Assembly (NCBI GenBank): GCA_946122785.1
Contig: CAMGYJ010000010.1
Location: 27,631,608-27,695,607 of the forward strand
Reading direction: 5' to 3'
DNA: 64,000 bases
From: Linum tenue
Lineage: Eukaryota; Streptophyta; Magnoliopsida; Malpighiales; Linaceae
Each line of letters begins with the position of its first letter. Positions within the stretch are counted from its first letter, which is position 1. Made by a program: the position numbers and the translations under genes. Positions 48,635-61,718 of the stretch are shown here, one piece after another. A model generated the notes under the pieces. It saw nothing but the letters and a program-made list of their open reading frames with translations. It was not told the DNA's origin and ran no database searches.

Positions 48635-51600
48635 CTTCCTCCTTCTTCCTCCCCTCGAATCATCATATATGGCTTCCCTCGAAATAGCTCCACATCCATG
48701 GCTCCAAAGTAGCTCATCAAATATGTCGCAAGCTTCTCCTTCAATGTTCTCGCCTTAGCACGTGTGACTGGCCCATTGATATCCTCATCAGCCCCTCCTT
48801 CTCCAAAAGGATTTGCCCTCAAATCCGAATTGCCATCCAAATAAGGTGCAAGGTCAGAAAGATTAATCGTTGCACTTACTCCATACTCTCCCGGCAAGTC
48901 GATCTTGTAGGCATTGCTTCCAATCTTCGAAACCACCTGGAAAGGACCATCACATCGGGGCATCAACTTTGATTTTCTTATGCTGGGGAAACCTCTCCTT
49001 CTTCAAATGCACCCACACCTAGTCACCAACTTCAAAGTGCCTCGGTTTCCTTTTTTTGTTCACATTGCGCATGATCTGCTCCATCCTTCTCTCAATGTTC
49101 AATCTCGCCTTCTCATGTAAACTCTTCATGAACTCGGCTTTCTTGGCTCCATTGAGATTGACCTGCTCATTCAAAGTTAATGGCATCAAATCCAAAGGAG
49201 TGAGTGGATTGAAATCATACACGAGCTCAAACAGAGTGAACTTCGTCGTCGAGTGCCCCATCCTGTTGTAAGCAAACTCCACGTGGGGAAGGCAGTCCTC
49301 TTAAACCTTGGTGTTGCTCTTGATCACAGCTCGAAGCATCTGGGACAATGTTTGATTGACCACCTTTGTTTGCCATCGGTTTGAGGATGACATGTAGTAG
49401 AGAATAGCAGCTTCGTCCCCAATTCGCTCCACAACGTCTTCCAGAAAAAACTCAGAAACTTAGTATCTCGGTCGGATACTATGGAACGCGGCATCCCATG
49501 TAATCGCACCACTTCCCTGAAAACCAATTCAGCCATGTTAATAGCATCATCCGTCTTATGACACGGGATAAAGTGTGCCATCTTCGAGAATCGATCCACC
49601 ACCACAAAAATCGAATCTCGTCCCTTCCTTGTCCGCGGCAAACCAAGCACAAAGTCCATAGAAATATCGATCCATGGAGCATATGGAATCGGCAGTGGTG
49701 TGTACAATCCAGATGATTGCACCTTTGACTTGGCCTGCTTGCATTCCACACACCTCGCACACACATTCTCCACGTCTCCCTTCATGTGTGGCCAATAGAA
49801 GTGCTCTTGTAGACAACTCAATGTCTTGTCTACACCGAAATGTGCCATTAAGCCTCATCCATGAGCCTCTTTCAACAACAACTCTCAAAGTGATGATCGA
49901 GGAATACACAACTGGTTAGCTCGAAACAAGTAGCCATCACTTAGATAGAACTTCCCATCGCCATGCTGCTCACAAGCTCTATAGATCTCCCCAAAGTCAG
50001 CATCATCACCATAGAGCTCCTTGATATGCTCGAAACCCAAATACTTCACCCCCATTGTCGTGATCAACGAATGCCTTCGAGACAGGGCATCAGCAACTAC
50101 GTTCTCCTTGCCCTGCTTGTACTTGATCACGTACGGAAAGGATTCAATAAACTCAACCCATCGAACATGTCTCTTATTCAGCTTGTGTTGAGCCTTCAAA
50201 TACTTTAACGACTCGTGATTAGTGAAAATCACAAACTCCTTCGGCCAAAGATAGTGCTGCCATGTCTCTAAGGCTCGAACTAGAGCATAAAGCTCCTTGT
50301 CGTACATCGGATAGTTGAGGGCAGCCCCACTCAACTTCTCGCTGAAGTAAGCAATCGGCTTCTTCTCCTGCATCAACACTGCTCCAATTCCCAAACCAGA
50401 CGAATCACACTCCACCTCAAATGTCTTATTGAAATCCGGAAACATCAGAATAGGTGCGTGTGTGAGATTGTGCTTGAGCAGCTTGAATGCTCTGGTCTAC
50501 TCTTCTCCCCAATAGAACATCACGTTCTTCTTGATGATGGATGTCAATGGTGCAACAATGATGCTGGAATTGGGCACAAATCGATGATAGAACCCAGCAA
50601 GCCCATGAAAGCTCCGCACCTCATTCACGTTGGTTGGAATAGGCCAATCGCGAATTGCTTTCACTTTCTCTTCGTCCACCTTGACTCCATCTGCACTCAC
50701 CACAAAACCAAGAAAAATCACACTAGAAGTGCAAAATGAGCACTTCTTGAGGTTAGCATACAATTTCTCTTTTCTCAACATCGCCAACACCTCTCTCAAG
50801 TGATTGAGATGATCCTCCATGTACTTCGAGTATATCAGAATGTCGTCGAAGTATACGACCACGAACTTGTCATGAATGGCCTCAAAACGTGGTTCATCAG
50901 CCTCATGAACGTGCTAGGAGCATTGCTTAAACCAAAGGGCATCACCATCCATTCGTATAGACCATGCTTGGTCTTAAACGCAGTCTTCCACTCGTCTCCC
51001 TCCTTCATACGAATTTGGTGGTAACCTGATCTCAAATCAATCTTGGAAAACACTGTAGAGCCATGTAATTCATCAAGCATATCATCTAATCGTGGAATTG
51101 GATGAAGTTACTTAACTATAATTTGATTGATGGCTCTGCAATCTACACACATCCGCCAGGTGTGATCCTTCTTTGGCACGAGAATCACCGGAACAACACA
51201 CTGGCTCAAACTTTCTTGAACATGCCGCTTCCCCATGAGCTCGTCAATCTTCCTTTGCAGCTCTTTGGTCTCTTCCGGATTAGCTCGATATGCTGCCTTA
51301 TTTGGAATTTGAGCCCCCTGCACGAAATCAATCTGGTGCTCAATCCCGCGAATAGGAGGCAACCCCTTTGGTGCTTCCTCTGGAAACACATCCGCGAACT
51401 CATCCAACACCACTCTTGATTAGGCTGGAACTTCTTGGAATAGCTCTTGATTGAGAAGCACGTCACTGTACATGAGCACAATCAAAGGTTCTCGTGCACA
51501 GGAAGCTTGCTTCAAGTCTCCACTGCGTGCTAGCATCACTTCCTTCGAATCCACTATTCCAGCTCCTTCTTCACCTTTCTTGGCCAAGGCATTACTTGCC

Positions 51601-51773
51601 TTTTCTTGCTCTCGAAGTTGCTGCATTTGGAATTGATCTCGATATACTTCACTTGGAGACAAAGGCTTCAACAGGAACTTCTGCCCTCCATGTTGCAACT
51701 TGTACTTATTTGTCACTCCATCATGTTGTGCTTGTCGATCAAACTGCCATGGCCTGCCAAAAAGCACATGCAC
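48628..51773 (-). pseudogene. CRM-like pol (protease end, RT, RNase H, integrase), multiply broken
   Basis: From 51773 leftward: post-protease linker, then RT ([24 protein letters not shown], active-site YFDD near 50850), RNase H, integrase (CxxC of the zinc domain near 49750, [15 protein letters not shown]) and the C-terminal CR motif near 48740. In-frame stops occur near 51420, 51108, 50497 and 49885, with another stop shortly after the last. Frame changes lie near 50860, 49350 and 49000. RNase H has NHESL where DHESL is usual, losing a catalytic Asp, and the third acidic integrase position is lost at the frameshift after HPQTDG. It cannot encode a working polyprotein. The lineage call rests on the CR motif and integrase wording. 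Confidence 0.85.
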
Positions 51774-51775
51774 AG

Positions 51776-54023
51776 TGTAACACCCTACCCTATACGTATT
51801 ACCTAATCATATTGTTCATACAATTGCAGCGGAATGAATCTCGGGTGTTACATTAATTACCAAAATTTACCCAAATAAAATTTTGACATGAATTACTCGC
51901 GTAATGGGCTAACAGTTCTTCCATCTGATCCTGCAAAATAATTCATCAAAAACATATATATTCACAACCATAGGCATTGGCTTTTCTTAGCCATAGCCAC
52001 ACTTTTCATACTCCACAACTGCATACCATACTTATACATACCATAATCGTCACAACTTACACAGTTACACAACATATACACATATCATCAACTTTCCACA
52101 CCTGTGGATATCTCACACTACATAAGAAGCTAATATGCACATGAAAAACGTTCTCAAAACATTTTTACAAAAAGGTGTGGATCACTGGCCAAAATCCCGA
52201 GTAGTAGTCCAAGCACAGAATAGTTGAAGACCATACCTCATCTTGCCTTCAACTCTTGCTCAGCTCCCACCTATACACCTATCTACTGCTGCTGATGATC
52301 TGCTTACACATGGCATAAGCAGAGAAGAAGAATAAAATAGGGTCAGCTCATAGCTGAGTGAGATAATCATAGCATCGTGAGTTCATAACATAGCATACCC
52401 CTATCATACATCTAACAATCAAGCCAAAACACTAGGATCGGAACTCAGCCATCCTCATATCCCAATAGGCAAAAGACTCAACCACCTTGACTTTTGCATA
52501 TGCATCTTATCATGTTTTACTTATAGGCGCCTGGCTACTCCCATGCTAATTACTCTCCCGGGAATACGGACCAAACATCTCGTGGATGTGGTCATATCGG
52601 ACCCACCACTGCCGGTGTAGTCATATCGGACCTGACACCACTATGGGTGTGGTCATATCGGACTCAACACCACTCTGGGTGTGGTCATATCTCATGATGA
52701 ATCAACGGTCAACACCACATCAGGGGTGTGATAAAACATATCATAACGGAGTAATAGCATGGGGAGCCCTAATTACTATGTAATTGACCATGAGACCAAA
52801 TCACTCTTACTTGATGTCCTTATACATGATCCATATCTCATCTTGCTTAATCATAATTCGTTACTTACACATGTACTTGACCCGGCCACAATTGGCTCAA
52901 CATAGGTAAATCAGGAGTCGTATAATTGCACTTCCTCGGGATAAACCCTCGTGCAAGTCATCCTCCTTAAACATCACAATATCACCAGAGAATATATATT
53001 TTCCCACATGTGCATCCAAATACAACAATCATGAACAATCATACCCTATCACCTTTTCGAACCATCATAAGGCATATCAACAGTCAAGCCCACAATTTGC
53101 AACATATACACAATCATCAGCATAAGCCAGGTCCATATCGATTAGGGCAAGTCAATAATATCATATAGCAGTCCAGGGTTCATCATATAGCACAAAATTC
53201 CATACACCCCTAATCATGTCATTCTAGTTCACCTAGGTCAATTCTAAGCATCAATATAATTATCGTGATACGACAAACCCGGTATGCCGTGCTAATCCCT
53301 CACCAGTTCTGGTCGTTTAAACACCGATTTAAGCTTCCCATACTAAAACGTCGATTTCACGAACGAACCCTGAATTAAAATCCGAGACCGTCCTAATATC
53401 CCCTGCAGTATCCCCGTCAATATTAGTTCTAGGCTCCGGGTCAAATTCTTGATAAAAACACATCAAACCCTGGCCGGAGCTAAATTCAGCGATTAGGACC
53501 CCGACCTAAATAATTGCCGAAATTCAGGGATTAGAACTAGAGGATTGATTACCTCGTTGCAGGAAGCTCGTATATGAAATTTGGGCTCAATCCGGCTTCC
53601 GGATACTCCGAAACCCTAATTTGGCTTATCGGGAATTCGAGAAATTCCTGAACCAAAAACTCGTTTTAAAGCTCTAAATCGATAAATCATGATGTATAGA
53701 TGAATTAGGCATTACTTACGGGATTTTTGGATCGCTAGGGCTCAAGAATTGAGCTTTGGAAATTTTGGGTCGAGAGCTCCGCGTGTGCTCTGTTTCTCTC
53801 GTTGCTCTCGGTTGAGAATTGGAAACGATGAGAATAAATGGACAGCAGGGGGAATTAAATGGACCGAGTAATATATATATATATATATATAATTAATTAA
53901 TACGTATACTTATCCGATCGATCGATAATCCGATTTTCATCGAAATACTGCCAAAATGATCGATTTTAAATCGCGAACTTTCTAGCGATCGAAATATGGG
54001 TTTAGCTGAAACGGGATGTTACA
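51776..54023 (-). repeat. 3' LTR of the Tekay-like element
   Basis: 2248 bp, TGTAACACCC to GATGTTACA. It includes a short direct-repeat block (52560-52700, the catatcgga..c series with gggtgtggtcatat) and a TA run near 53873-53890. Confidence 0.93.
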
Positions 54024-54026
54024 ATT

Positions 54027-54036
54027 CTCCCCTCCT
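54027..54036 (-). other. Polypurine tract of the Tekay-like element
   Basis: AGGAGGGGAG on the minus strand, next to the 3' LTR. Confidence 0.9.
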
Positions 54037-54274
54037 TAAAAGATTTCGTCCCCGAAATCTGACCTTGAGTTGATACTACGCATCCGCTCGTTCTCCTGCT
54101 GGCAGACACTATCACATATATTGTTACTACCTAAATCTTAGGTTAGGAGATCTGAAGTACATAACTAAACACATAACACCTCAAGTTCCCAATATAAGGT
54201 TTCAAAAACCTACACTGGGCTATCACAACAAAACATATCAGCAAATTCAAAACATAACTTACTAAGCAAGATTG

Positions 54275-57200
54275 TTAACCTGTAAAGTAGTTTGCTACCA
54301 ACTCAGGGTACTTCTCTCGCATACTTGCTTCAGTTTCCCATGTAGCACTCTCACTATCTTGATTTCTCCACACCACTTTCAACATTGGAATTTCCTTCCT
54401 ACGAAGAGTCTTAATCTGAAAATCAACAATCTCAACTGGAACTTCTTCAAATGTCAAATCTGGACCCAACTCGATATCTTCTGGTTGTATAACATGGGAA
54501 GGATCCACTTTGTACCTCTTCAGCATACTAACATGGAATACATTGTGGATTTGAGATAGTTCTGGAGGCAATGCCAACTTATAAGCCACTGGTCCAATCT
54601 TCTCTGTGATTTCATATGGTCCAATATATCGAGGTGCAAGTTTCCCTTTCTTACCAAATCTCATTACGCCTTTCCAGGGTGACACTTTGAGAAATACTTT
54701 CTCACCGACTTCGAAATTAACTTCACGCCTATTCGTGTCAACATAAACTTTCTGTCGATCTTGAGCCACCCTCAAACGCTCCCTGATTTCCTTGACCTTA
54801 TCAACTGTGATCTGAACTATTTCTGGCCCTGAGATTTGCTTTGCTCCTTCTACATCCCAACATAATGGTGTTCTACACTTCCTCCCATAAAGTGCTTCAT
54901 ATGGTGGAACACCCAAGCTACTATGGTACTGGTTGTTGTAAGCAAACTCAATTAAGGGCAAATGTTCAATCCATGATTCCTCCCATTGCATTACACATGA
55001 TCGAAGTAATTCCTCCAAGGTTAGGATGGTTCGTTCACTCTGCCCATCTGTTTGAGGATGATAAGCTGAAGTAAAATGCAGTTTAGTTCCCAAGGCATCA
55101 TGTAAACTTTGCCAAAACCGAGATGTGAAGCTCGGGTCTCGATCAGAGACAATAGAAATTGGCACACCATGCAATCTGACGATCTCCTTAATATATAGTT
55201 GAGACAAAGTCTCCAGTGATGGTTTCCATCTAATGGGTAAAAAGTGAGCCGACTTGGTCAGTCGGTCCACAATAACCCATACTGCATCTTTTCCCCTTGA
55301 TGATGGGAGACCATATACAAAATCCATTGTAATTCTTTCCCACTTCCATTCTGGAATTGGAAGTGGTTGCAGTTTTCCCACAGGAGCTTGATGTTCTGCC
55401 TTAACTTTCTGACACACTAGACATGTGAAAACATGTTCAGCCGCTTCCTTTTTCATCCCACGCCACCAAAAATATGGTTTGATCGTGTGATACATTTTAG
55501 TTGCTCCTGGGTGCATAGCATAAGCAGAAGAATGAGCTTCATCTAGGATCTCTTTCCTCAAATTATCAACATTAGGAACGCATGCCCTTCCATTAATCTT
55601 CAACATGTCATCTACCATTTCAAATGGGCTTTCTTTTCCTTCCTCAATGTCTTGAATGATTTTTGCCAATTCTGGGTCCTCCTTCTGCTTCTCACGAATC
55701 TTGTCGTGCAACAAAGGTCGAATGTTCAACCGAGCTAGTAACCCTGTTACACCATCCACTTCCAAATCAACATTCATTGCCCTCAAATCAACCAGATCAT
55801 TTATATTCTTCTTCCCCTTTCTGCTTAGGGCATCAGCAACTACATTAGCTTTACCTGGATGGTAATCAATTGTACAATCATAATCTTTTAGAAGTTCAAT
55901 CCATCTCCTCTGGCGACTATTTAAATCCTTCTGATCCATAATATACTTCAGGCTTTTATGATCAGTGAGGATTTTAAAAGTCTCACCATATAAATAATGG
56001 CGCCATATCTTGAGAGCAAATACCACCGCTGCCAACTCCAAATCATGAGTGGGATAATTTACTTCATGAGGACGCAATTGCCTAGAGGCATATGCAATAA
56101 CTCTTCCACCTTGCATTAACACACAGCCCAATCCTTGATACGAGGCATCACTATACACCACAAACTCTCCCTTATTCGAAGGTAATGCAAGTACTGGTGC
56201 TGTGGTCAATCTCTTCTTCAGTTCATCAAAACTCTTTTGACATGATTCATCCCAAACATACTTGGGATTCTTCCTCAACAATTTAGTCAATGGGGCAGCA
56301 ATTTTGGAAAATCCTTCAACAAACCGCCGATAGTAACCAGCCATGCCAAGAAAACTTCTCAACTCAGACACATCTTTTGGTGGAGTCCAACTCACCACTG
56401 CTTCCACCTTTTTCGGATCCACCTCCACCCCTCTTCCAGAAATTACATGTCCCAGAAATATTACCTCCTTTAGCCAAAACTCACATTTTGAGAATTTTGC
56501 ATATAATTGTTTCTCCCTTAGAATTTGCAACACAATTCTAAGGTGATTTTTGTGCTCCTCTTCGCTTTTAGAATAGATGAGAATATCGTCTATGAACACA
56601 ATCACAAACTTATCAAGATATTCATGAAAAACTCTGTTCATAAGAGCCATAAATACTGCTGGCGCATTAGTGAGTCCAAAAGGCATTACCAGGAACTCAT
56701 AATGCCCATATCTTGAGGTCGCTCCATCTGCCACTTTCAGTTGATGGTACCCGGACCTCAAATCAATCTTAGAAAAGACTGATGCACCTTGCAATTGATC
56801 AAACAAGTCATCTATTCTTGGGAGGGGATAACGATTCTTCACTGTTGCTTTATTCAACCTCCGGTAGTCAATGCACATTCTCATGGATCCATCTTTTTTC
56901 TTGACAAACAAAACCGGTGCACCCCAAGGTGAGATGCTAGGTCGAATAAACCCCTTGTCTAGCAATTCTTGTAATTGTTCTTTAAGCTCCTTCAGCTCAA
57001 TTGGTGCCATTCTATATGGTGCCATTGAAATTGGTGTTGTGCCAGGTACCAATTCAATATCAAACTCTACTTCCCTTTCTGGTGGAAGGCCGGGAAGTTC
57101 TTCGGGGAATACATCAGGAAACTCCCTTACCACCTCTACATCCTCAACCTTCTTCTCATTTACAACAGTAACTTGAGCAAGAAAGGCTTCACAACCTTCC

Positions 57201-58687
57201 TTCACTAATCGAAAAGCTTCCAAGGCAGAAAGAAAACCATGAGTCTCCTTTTTCTTAATGCCTCGGAATACAACAGGACCTTTATCTGGTGTGTTGAATA
57301 ACACTTCTTTCTTTTGACAATCCACAACAGCTCCATGTGTTGCCAGAAAGTCCATTCCAAGGATGACATCAAATTCATCAAAAGGTAGCAGAATTAAATC
57401 TGCTGCTAGGAAAGCTCCTTCCACACAAATGAAGGAACTTCTAATAACTGAATCTACCTTCAAGGTATCTCCCACGGGTGTTTTAACACACAAAGTATAA
57501 CCTAGCTTATCTGGAACTAAGCGTAGCATATGTGCAAACGTATATGACATGAATGAGTGAGAGGAACCAGTATCGATCAAAGCATATAATTGCTTGCCAA
57601 GGATAGAAAGCATACCAGTCACAACTTCTGGTGCCACTTCTGCCTCACCTCGAGTCATTGCATAAACCCTCGGTGCTCCCTGTGCTCTGGTACCCTGCGT
57701 ACCACTTCCTGATGGCTGATTTCGACCACCACCTCTACCACCCTGTGAACCACCACGACCACTCTGAAATCCACTACGGCCTCCCTGGTAACCACCTCTA
57801 GTTGGGGCTCTACTAAATTGCACTGAAGGTTCAGACTGAGTAGGTCTTCCACCTCCCCTATAAGGACAGCTCCTCATGATGTGACCCGGCTGGCCGCATT
57901 GAAAGCATACTCCAGAAAACCTCCAACACTCCCCAAAGTGTCTCTTCTGACAAACTTGACAAACTGGAGCTTATGTGGCAGAGGAAATTGGTGCCCTGTA
58001 TGATGTTCCCGAGATAGATTGACTCTGTGTTCTCCCAAAACTGCTAGGACCTCTCCTGGGTGGGTAACGAGGTCCAACATAATTTACTCCAAATTTCCTC
58101 TTCTTCTCCTCTTCTTTGGTTTTGTGTTCCTCTCGGCTCTCAACTTCATATGCTTCATACTTAAGTGCTGCCTCCTTGATTGTGGCCATACTCTCTTCAT
58201 CAACCCTGTGGATCTTTTCTTTCAACCCTAGGCGCAGACCATGTAAGTATCTCATCTTCTTCTTATGCTCAGTATCCGCCAACCCATCTTCAAAGTAGAG
58301 TAGTCGAACAAACTTGATGGTGTACTCAGTAACCGTCATGTTCTCCTGCTTAAGGTTGGCGAATTCATTATTCTTTGCCCTGATAAATGCTTCGGGAAGA
58401 AACTCTGTCTTAAAGGCCTTCAGGAATTCCTCTCAGGTGAACTGAACTCGTTCACCATTAACTCTAGAGATTGAGGACCACCAGCTCCTCGCGTACCCCT
58501 TTAGGAGAAAAACAACATATTGCACTTTTTCCTCTGGGGTTGCATAAAGATACTCAAACACATCTTCCATCTCCCTCAACCACTCTACTACAGCATCTGG
58601 ACTCACATCTCCCTTAAAGTCCCTACCACCCAAACTCTTCATCTTTGCATAGTCTAATACTGGCGGTCTTGCATCAACCGCCCCCAC
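54275..58687 (-). pseudogene. Tekay-like gag-pol, one frame with two nonsense codons and an RT deletion
   Basis: A single frame spans 1470 codons but contains TGA at 58433-58435 and TAA at 57971-57973, both explicable by C-to-T change. No ATG opens it, a stop lies just upstream of 58687, and the usual gag N-terminus seems missing. Order: gag core (EWLREMEDVF), CCHC knuckle ([14 protein letters not shown]), protease (IDTGSSHSF), RT ([10 protein letters not shown]), RNase H ([18 protein letters not shown]), integrase ([28 protein letters not shown]), GPY/F-type region ([13 protein letters not shown]) and a terminal chromodomain-like segment (LKVVWRNQ). In RT, between SGYHQLKV and RYGHYEF, about six residues including the usual PKTAF block are absent. 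It is recent but defective in at least three ways. Confidence 0.92.
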
Positions 58688-58689
58688 TC

Positions 58690-59017
58690 CTCTCGACTAG
58701 TCAGTAGGAACATTATGACAACTTCCGTGCGAGCTACAAGGAAATATTGGCCTTAGAATGATCCACACAAAATTCATTCTTCACCAAATCTCTCACTTGG
58801 TTAAAACAAAAATTTCCAAAATAATTACTTGAAAACAAATAAGTTCAAAACTCAATTTTGAAAACCATGATGCAGGTAATTTCATCAAAAATACCAATAC
58901 ACATAATCATGTCAAACTCAATTCCCAGTTTAAGTCATTATGGGGTACTCCCCTCCTTAGGAGTGTTTAACCTCCCATAGGGTATAGTACGCCATAACAA
59001 CAAAAAGAGGGAACCGG
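58690..59017 (-). other. 5' leader of the Tekay-like element
   Basis: Non-coding leader between PBS and the gag remnant. It shares gtgcgagctacaaggaaata with the non-autonomous element (about 5029-5048), which fixes one side of that element's deletion. Confidence 0.7.
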
Positions 59018-59029
59018 GCTCTGATACCA
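59018..59029 (-). other. Primer-binding site, tRNA-iMet type
   Basis: TGGTATCAGAGC on the minus strand, 3 bp inside the 5' LTR, identical to the site at 5344-5355. Confidence 0.93.
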
Positions 59030-59032
59030 AAC

Positions 59033-61278
59033 TGTAACACCCTACCCTATACGTATTACCTAATCATATTGTTCATACAATTGCAGCGGAATGAATCTCG
59101 GGTGTTACATTAATTACCAAAATTTACCCAAATAAAATTTTGACATGAATTACTCGCGTAATGGTCTAACAGTTCTTCCATCTGATCCTGCAAAATAATT
59201 CATCACAAACATATATATTCACAACCATAGGCATTGGCTTTTCTTAGCCATAGCCACACTTTTCATACTCCACAACTACATACCATACTTATACATACCA
59301 TAATCGTCACAACTTACACAGTTACACAACATATACACATATCATCAACTTTCCACACCTGTGGATATCTCACACTACATCAGAAGCTAATATGCACATG
59401 AAAAACGTTCTCAAAACATTTTTACAAAAAGGTGTGGATCACTGGCCAAAATCCCGAGTAGTAGTCCAAGCACAGAATAGTTGAAGACCATACCTCATCT
59501 TGCCTTCAACTCTTGCTCAGCTCCCACCTATACACCTATCTACTGCTGCTGATGATCTGCTTACACATGGCATAAGCAGAGAAGAAGAATAAAAGAGGGT
59601 CAGCTCATAGCTGAGTGAGATAATCATAGCATCGTGAGTTCATAACATAGCATACCCCTATCATACATCTAACAATCAAGCCAAAACACTAGGATCGGAA
59701 CTCAGCCATCCTCATATCCCAATAGGCAAAAGACTCAACCACCTTGACTTTTGCATATGCATCTTATCATGTTTTACTTATAGGCGCCTGGCTACTCCCA
59801 TGCTAATTACTCTCCCGGGAATACGGACCAAACATCTCGTGGATGTGGTCATATCGGACCCACCACTGCCGGTGTAGTCATATCGGACCTGACACCACTA
59901 TGGGTGTGGCCATATCGGACTCAACACCACTCTGGGTGTGGTCATATCTCATGATGAATCAACGGTCAACACCACATCAGGGGTGTGACATAACATATCA
60001 TAACGGAGTAATAGCATGGGGAGCCCTAATTACTATGTAATTGACCATGAGACCAAATCACTCTTACTTGATGTCCTTATACATGATCCATATCTCATCT
60101 TGCTTAATCATAATTCGTTACTTACACATGTACTTGACCCGGTCCCAATTGGCTCAACATAGGTAAATCAGGAGTCGTATAATTGCACTTCCTCGGGATA
60201 AACCCTCGTGCAAGTCATCCTCCTTAAACATCACAATATCACCAGAGAATATATATTTTCCCACATGTGCATCCAAATACAACAATCATGAACAATCATA
60301 CCCTATCACCTTTTCGAACCATCATAAGGCATATCAACAGTCAAGCCCACAATTTGCAACATATACACAATCATCATCATAAGCCAGGTCCATATCGATT
60401 AGGGCAAGTCAATAATATCATATAGCAGTCCAGGGTTCATCATATAGCACAAAAGTCCATACACCCCTAATCATGTCATTCTAGTTCACCTAGGTCAATT
60501 CTAAGCATCAATATAATTATCGTGATACGACAAACCCGGTATGCCGTGCTAATCCCTCACCAGTTCTGGTCGTTTAAACACCGATTTAAGCTTCCCATAC
60601 TAAAACGTCGATTTCACGAACGAACCCTGAATTAAAATCCGAGACCGTCCTAATATCCCCTGCAGTATCCCCGTCAATATTAGTTCTAGGCTCCGGGTCA
60701 AATTCTTGATAAAAACACATCAAACCCTGGCCGGAGCTAAATTCAGCGATTAGGACCCCGACCTAAATAATTGCCGAAATTCAGGGATTAGAACTAGAGG
60801 ATTGATTACCTCGTTGCAGGAAGCTCGTATATGAAATTTGGGCTCAATCCGGCTTCCGGATACTCCGAAACCCTAATTTGGCTTATCGGGAATTCGAGAA
60901 ATTCCTGAACCAAAAACTCGTTTTAAAGCTCTAAATCGATAAATCATGATGTATAGATGAATTAGGCATTACTTACAGGATTTTTGGATCGCTAGGGCTC
61001 AAGAATTGAGCTTTGGAAATTTTGGGTCGAGAGCTCCGCGTGTGCTCTGTTTCTCTCGTTGCTCTCGGTTGAGAATTGGAAACGATGAGAATAAATGGAC
61101 AGCAGGGGGAATTAAATGGACCGAGTAATATATATATATATAATTAATTAATTAATACGTATACTTATCCGATCGATCGATAATCCGATTTTCATCGAAA
61201 TACTGCCAAAATGATCGATTTTAAATCGCGAACTTTCTAGCGATCGAAATATGGGTTTAGCTGAAACGGGATGTTACA
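59033..61278 (-). repeat. 5' LTR of the Tekay-like element
   Basis: 2246 bp, the partner of 51776-54023. Differences include ggtctaac for gggctaac, tgtggccat for tgtggtcat, and TA-run length. Confidence 0.93.
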
Positions 61279-61718
61279 ATTCTCCCCTCCTTAAAATATT
61301 TCGTCCCCGAAATCTGACCTTGAGTTGATACTACGCATCCGCTCGTTCTCCTGCTGGCAGACACTATCACATATATTGTTACTACCTAAATCTTAGGTTA
61401 GGAGATCTGAAGTACATAACTAAACACATAACACCTCAAGTTCCCAATATAAGGTTTCAAAAACCTACACTGGGCTATCACAACAAAACATATCAGCAAA
61501 TTCAAAACATAACTTACTAAGCAAGATTGTTAACCTGTAAAGTAGTTTGCTACCAACTCAGGGTACTTCTCTCGCATACTTGCTTCAGTTTCCCATGTAG
61601 CACTCTCACTATCTTGATTTCTCCACACCACTTTCAACATTGGAATTTCCTTCCTACGAAGAGTCTTAATCTGAAAATCAACAATCTCAACTGGAACTTC
61701 TTCAAATGTCAAATCTGG
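61279..61718 (-). repeat. Second copy of the Tekay-like 3' internal end
   Basis: About 440 bp nearly identical to 54024-54465, covering the PPT, 3' untranslated region and the last ~60 codons of pol. Only about one substitution was noticed (aaaagattt versus aaaatattt). It abuts the 5' LTR, giving the order internal end-LTR-full internal-LTR on the minus strand, as in a tandem array sharing an LTR. It breaks off at 61718. Confidence 0.9.

Larger units (their letters stand above)
48112..51775 (-). mobile_element. CRM-like chromovirus, decayed and truncated
   Basis: The minus-strand pol carries the CRM-type C-terminal motif (GPVTRAKARTLKEKL) and a purine-rich tract inside the last codons, so the ORF runs slightly into a putative 3' LTR (48112-48634, TGCATAAG to CA). 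The tract reads GGGGAGGAAGAAGGAGGAAG. The upstream side (rest of protease, gag, 5' LTR) is cut off at 51775 by the Tekay-like LTR. Numerous stops and frameshifts show it is older than its neighbour. LTR limits are inferred from the TG/CA and PPT position only. Confidence 0.75.
51776..61278 (-). mobile_element. Tekay/Del-like chromovirus with both LTRs
   Basis: The minus-strand element has two LTRs of about 2.25 kb (51776-54023 and 59033-61278) that differ by about a dozen substitutions by eye, a tRNA-iMet PBS, a PPT, and a single gag-pol frame ending in a chromodomain-like tail. It inserted into the CRM-like pol at 51775/51776, where the flanking pentamer is CACAG. The matching duplication is not found on the right because the 5' LTR is followed by more Tekay internal sequence (61279-61718) and then Athila-like DNA. 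The LTRs share clear homology with the element at 2269-7678 but form a separate subfamily. Confidence 0.92.
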
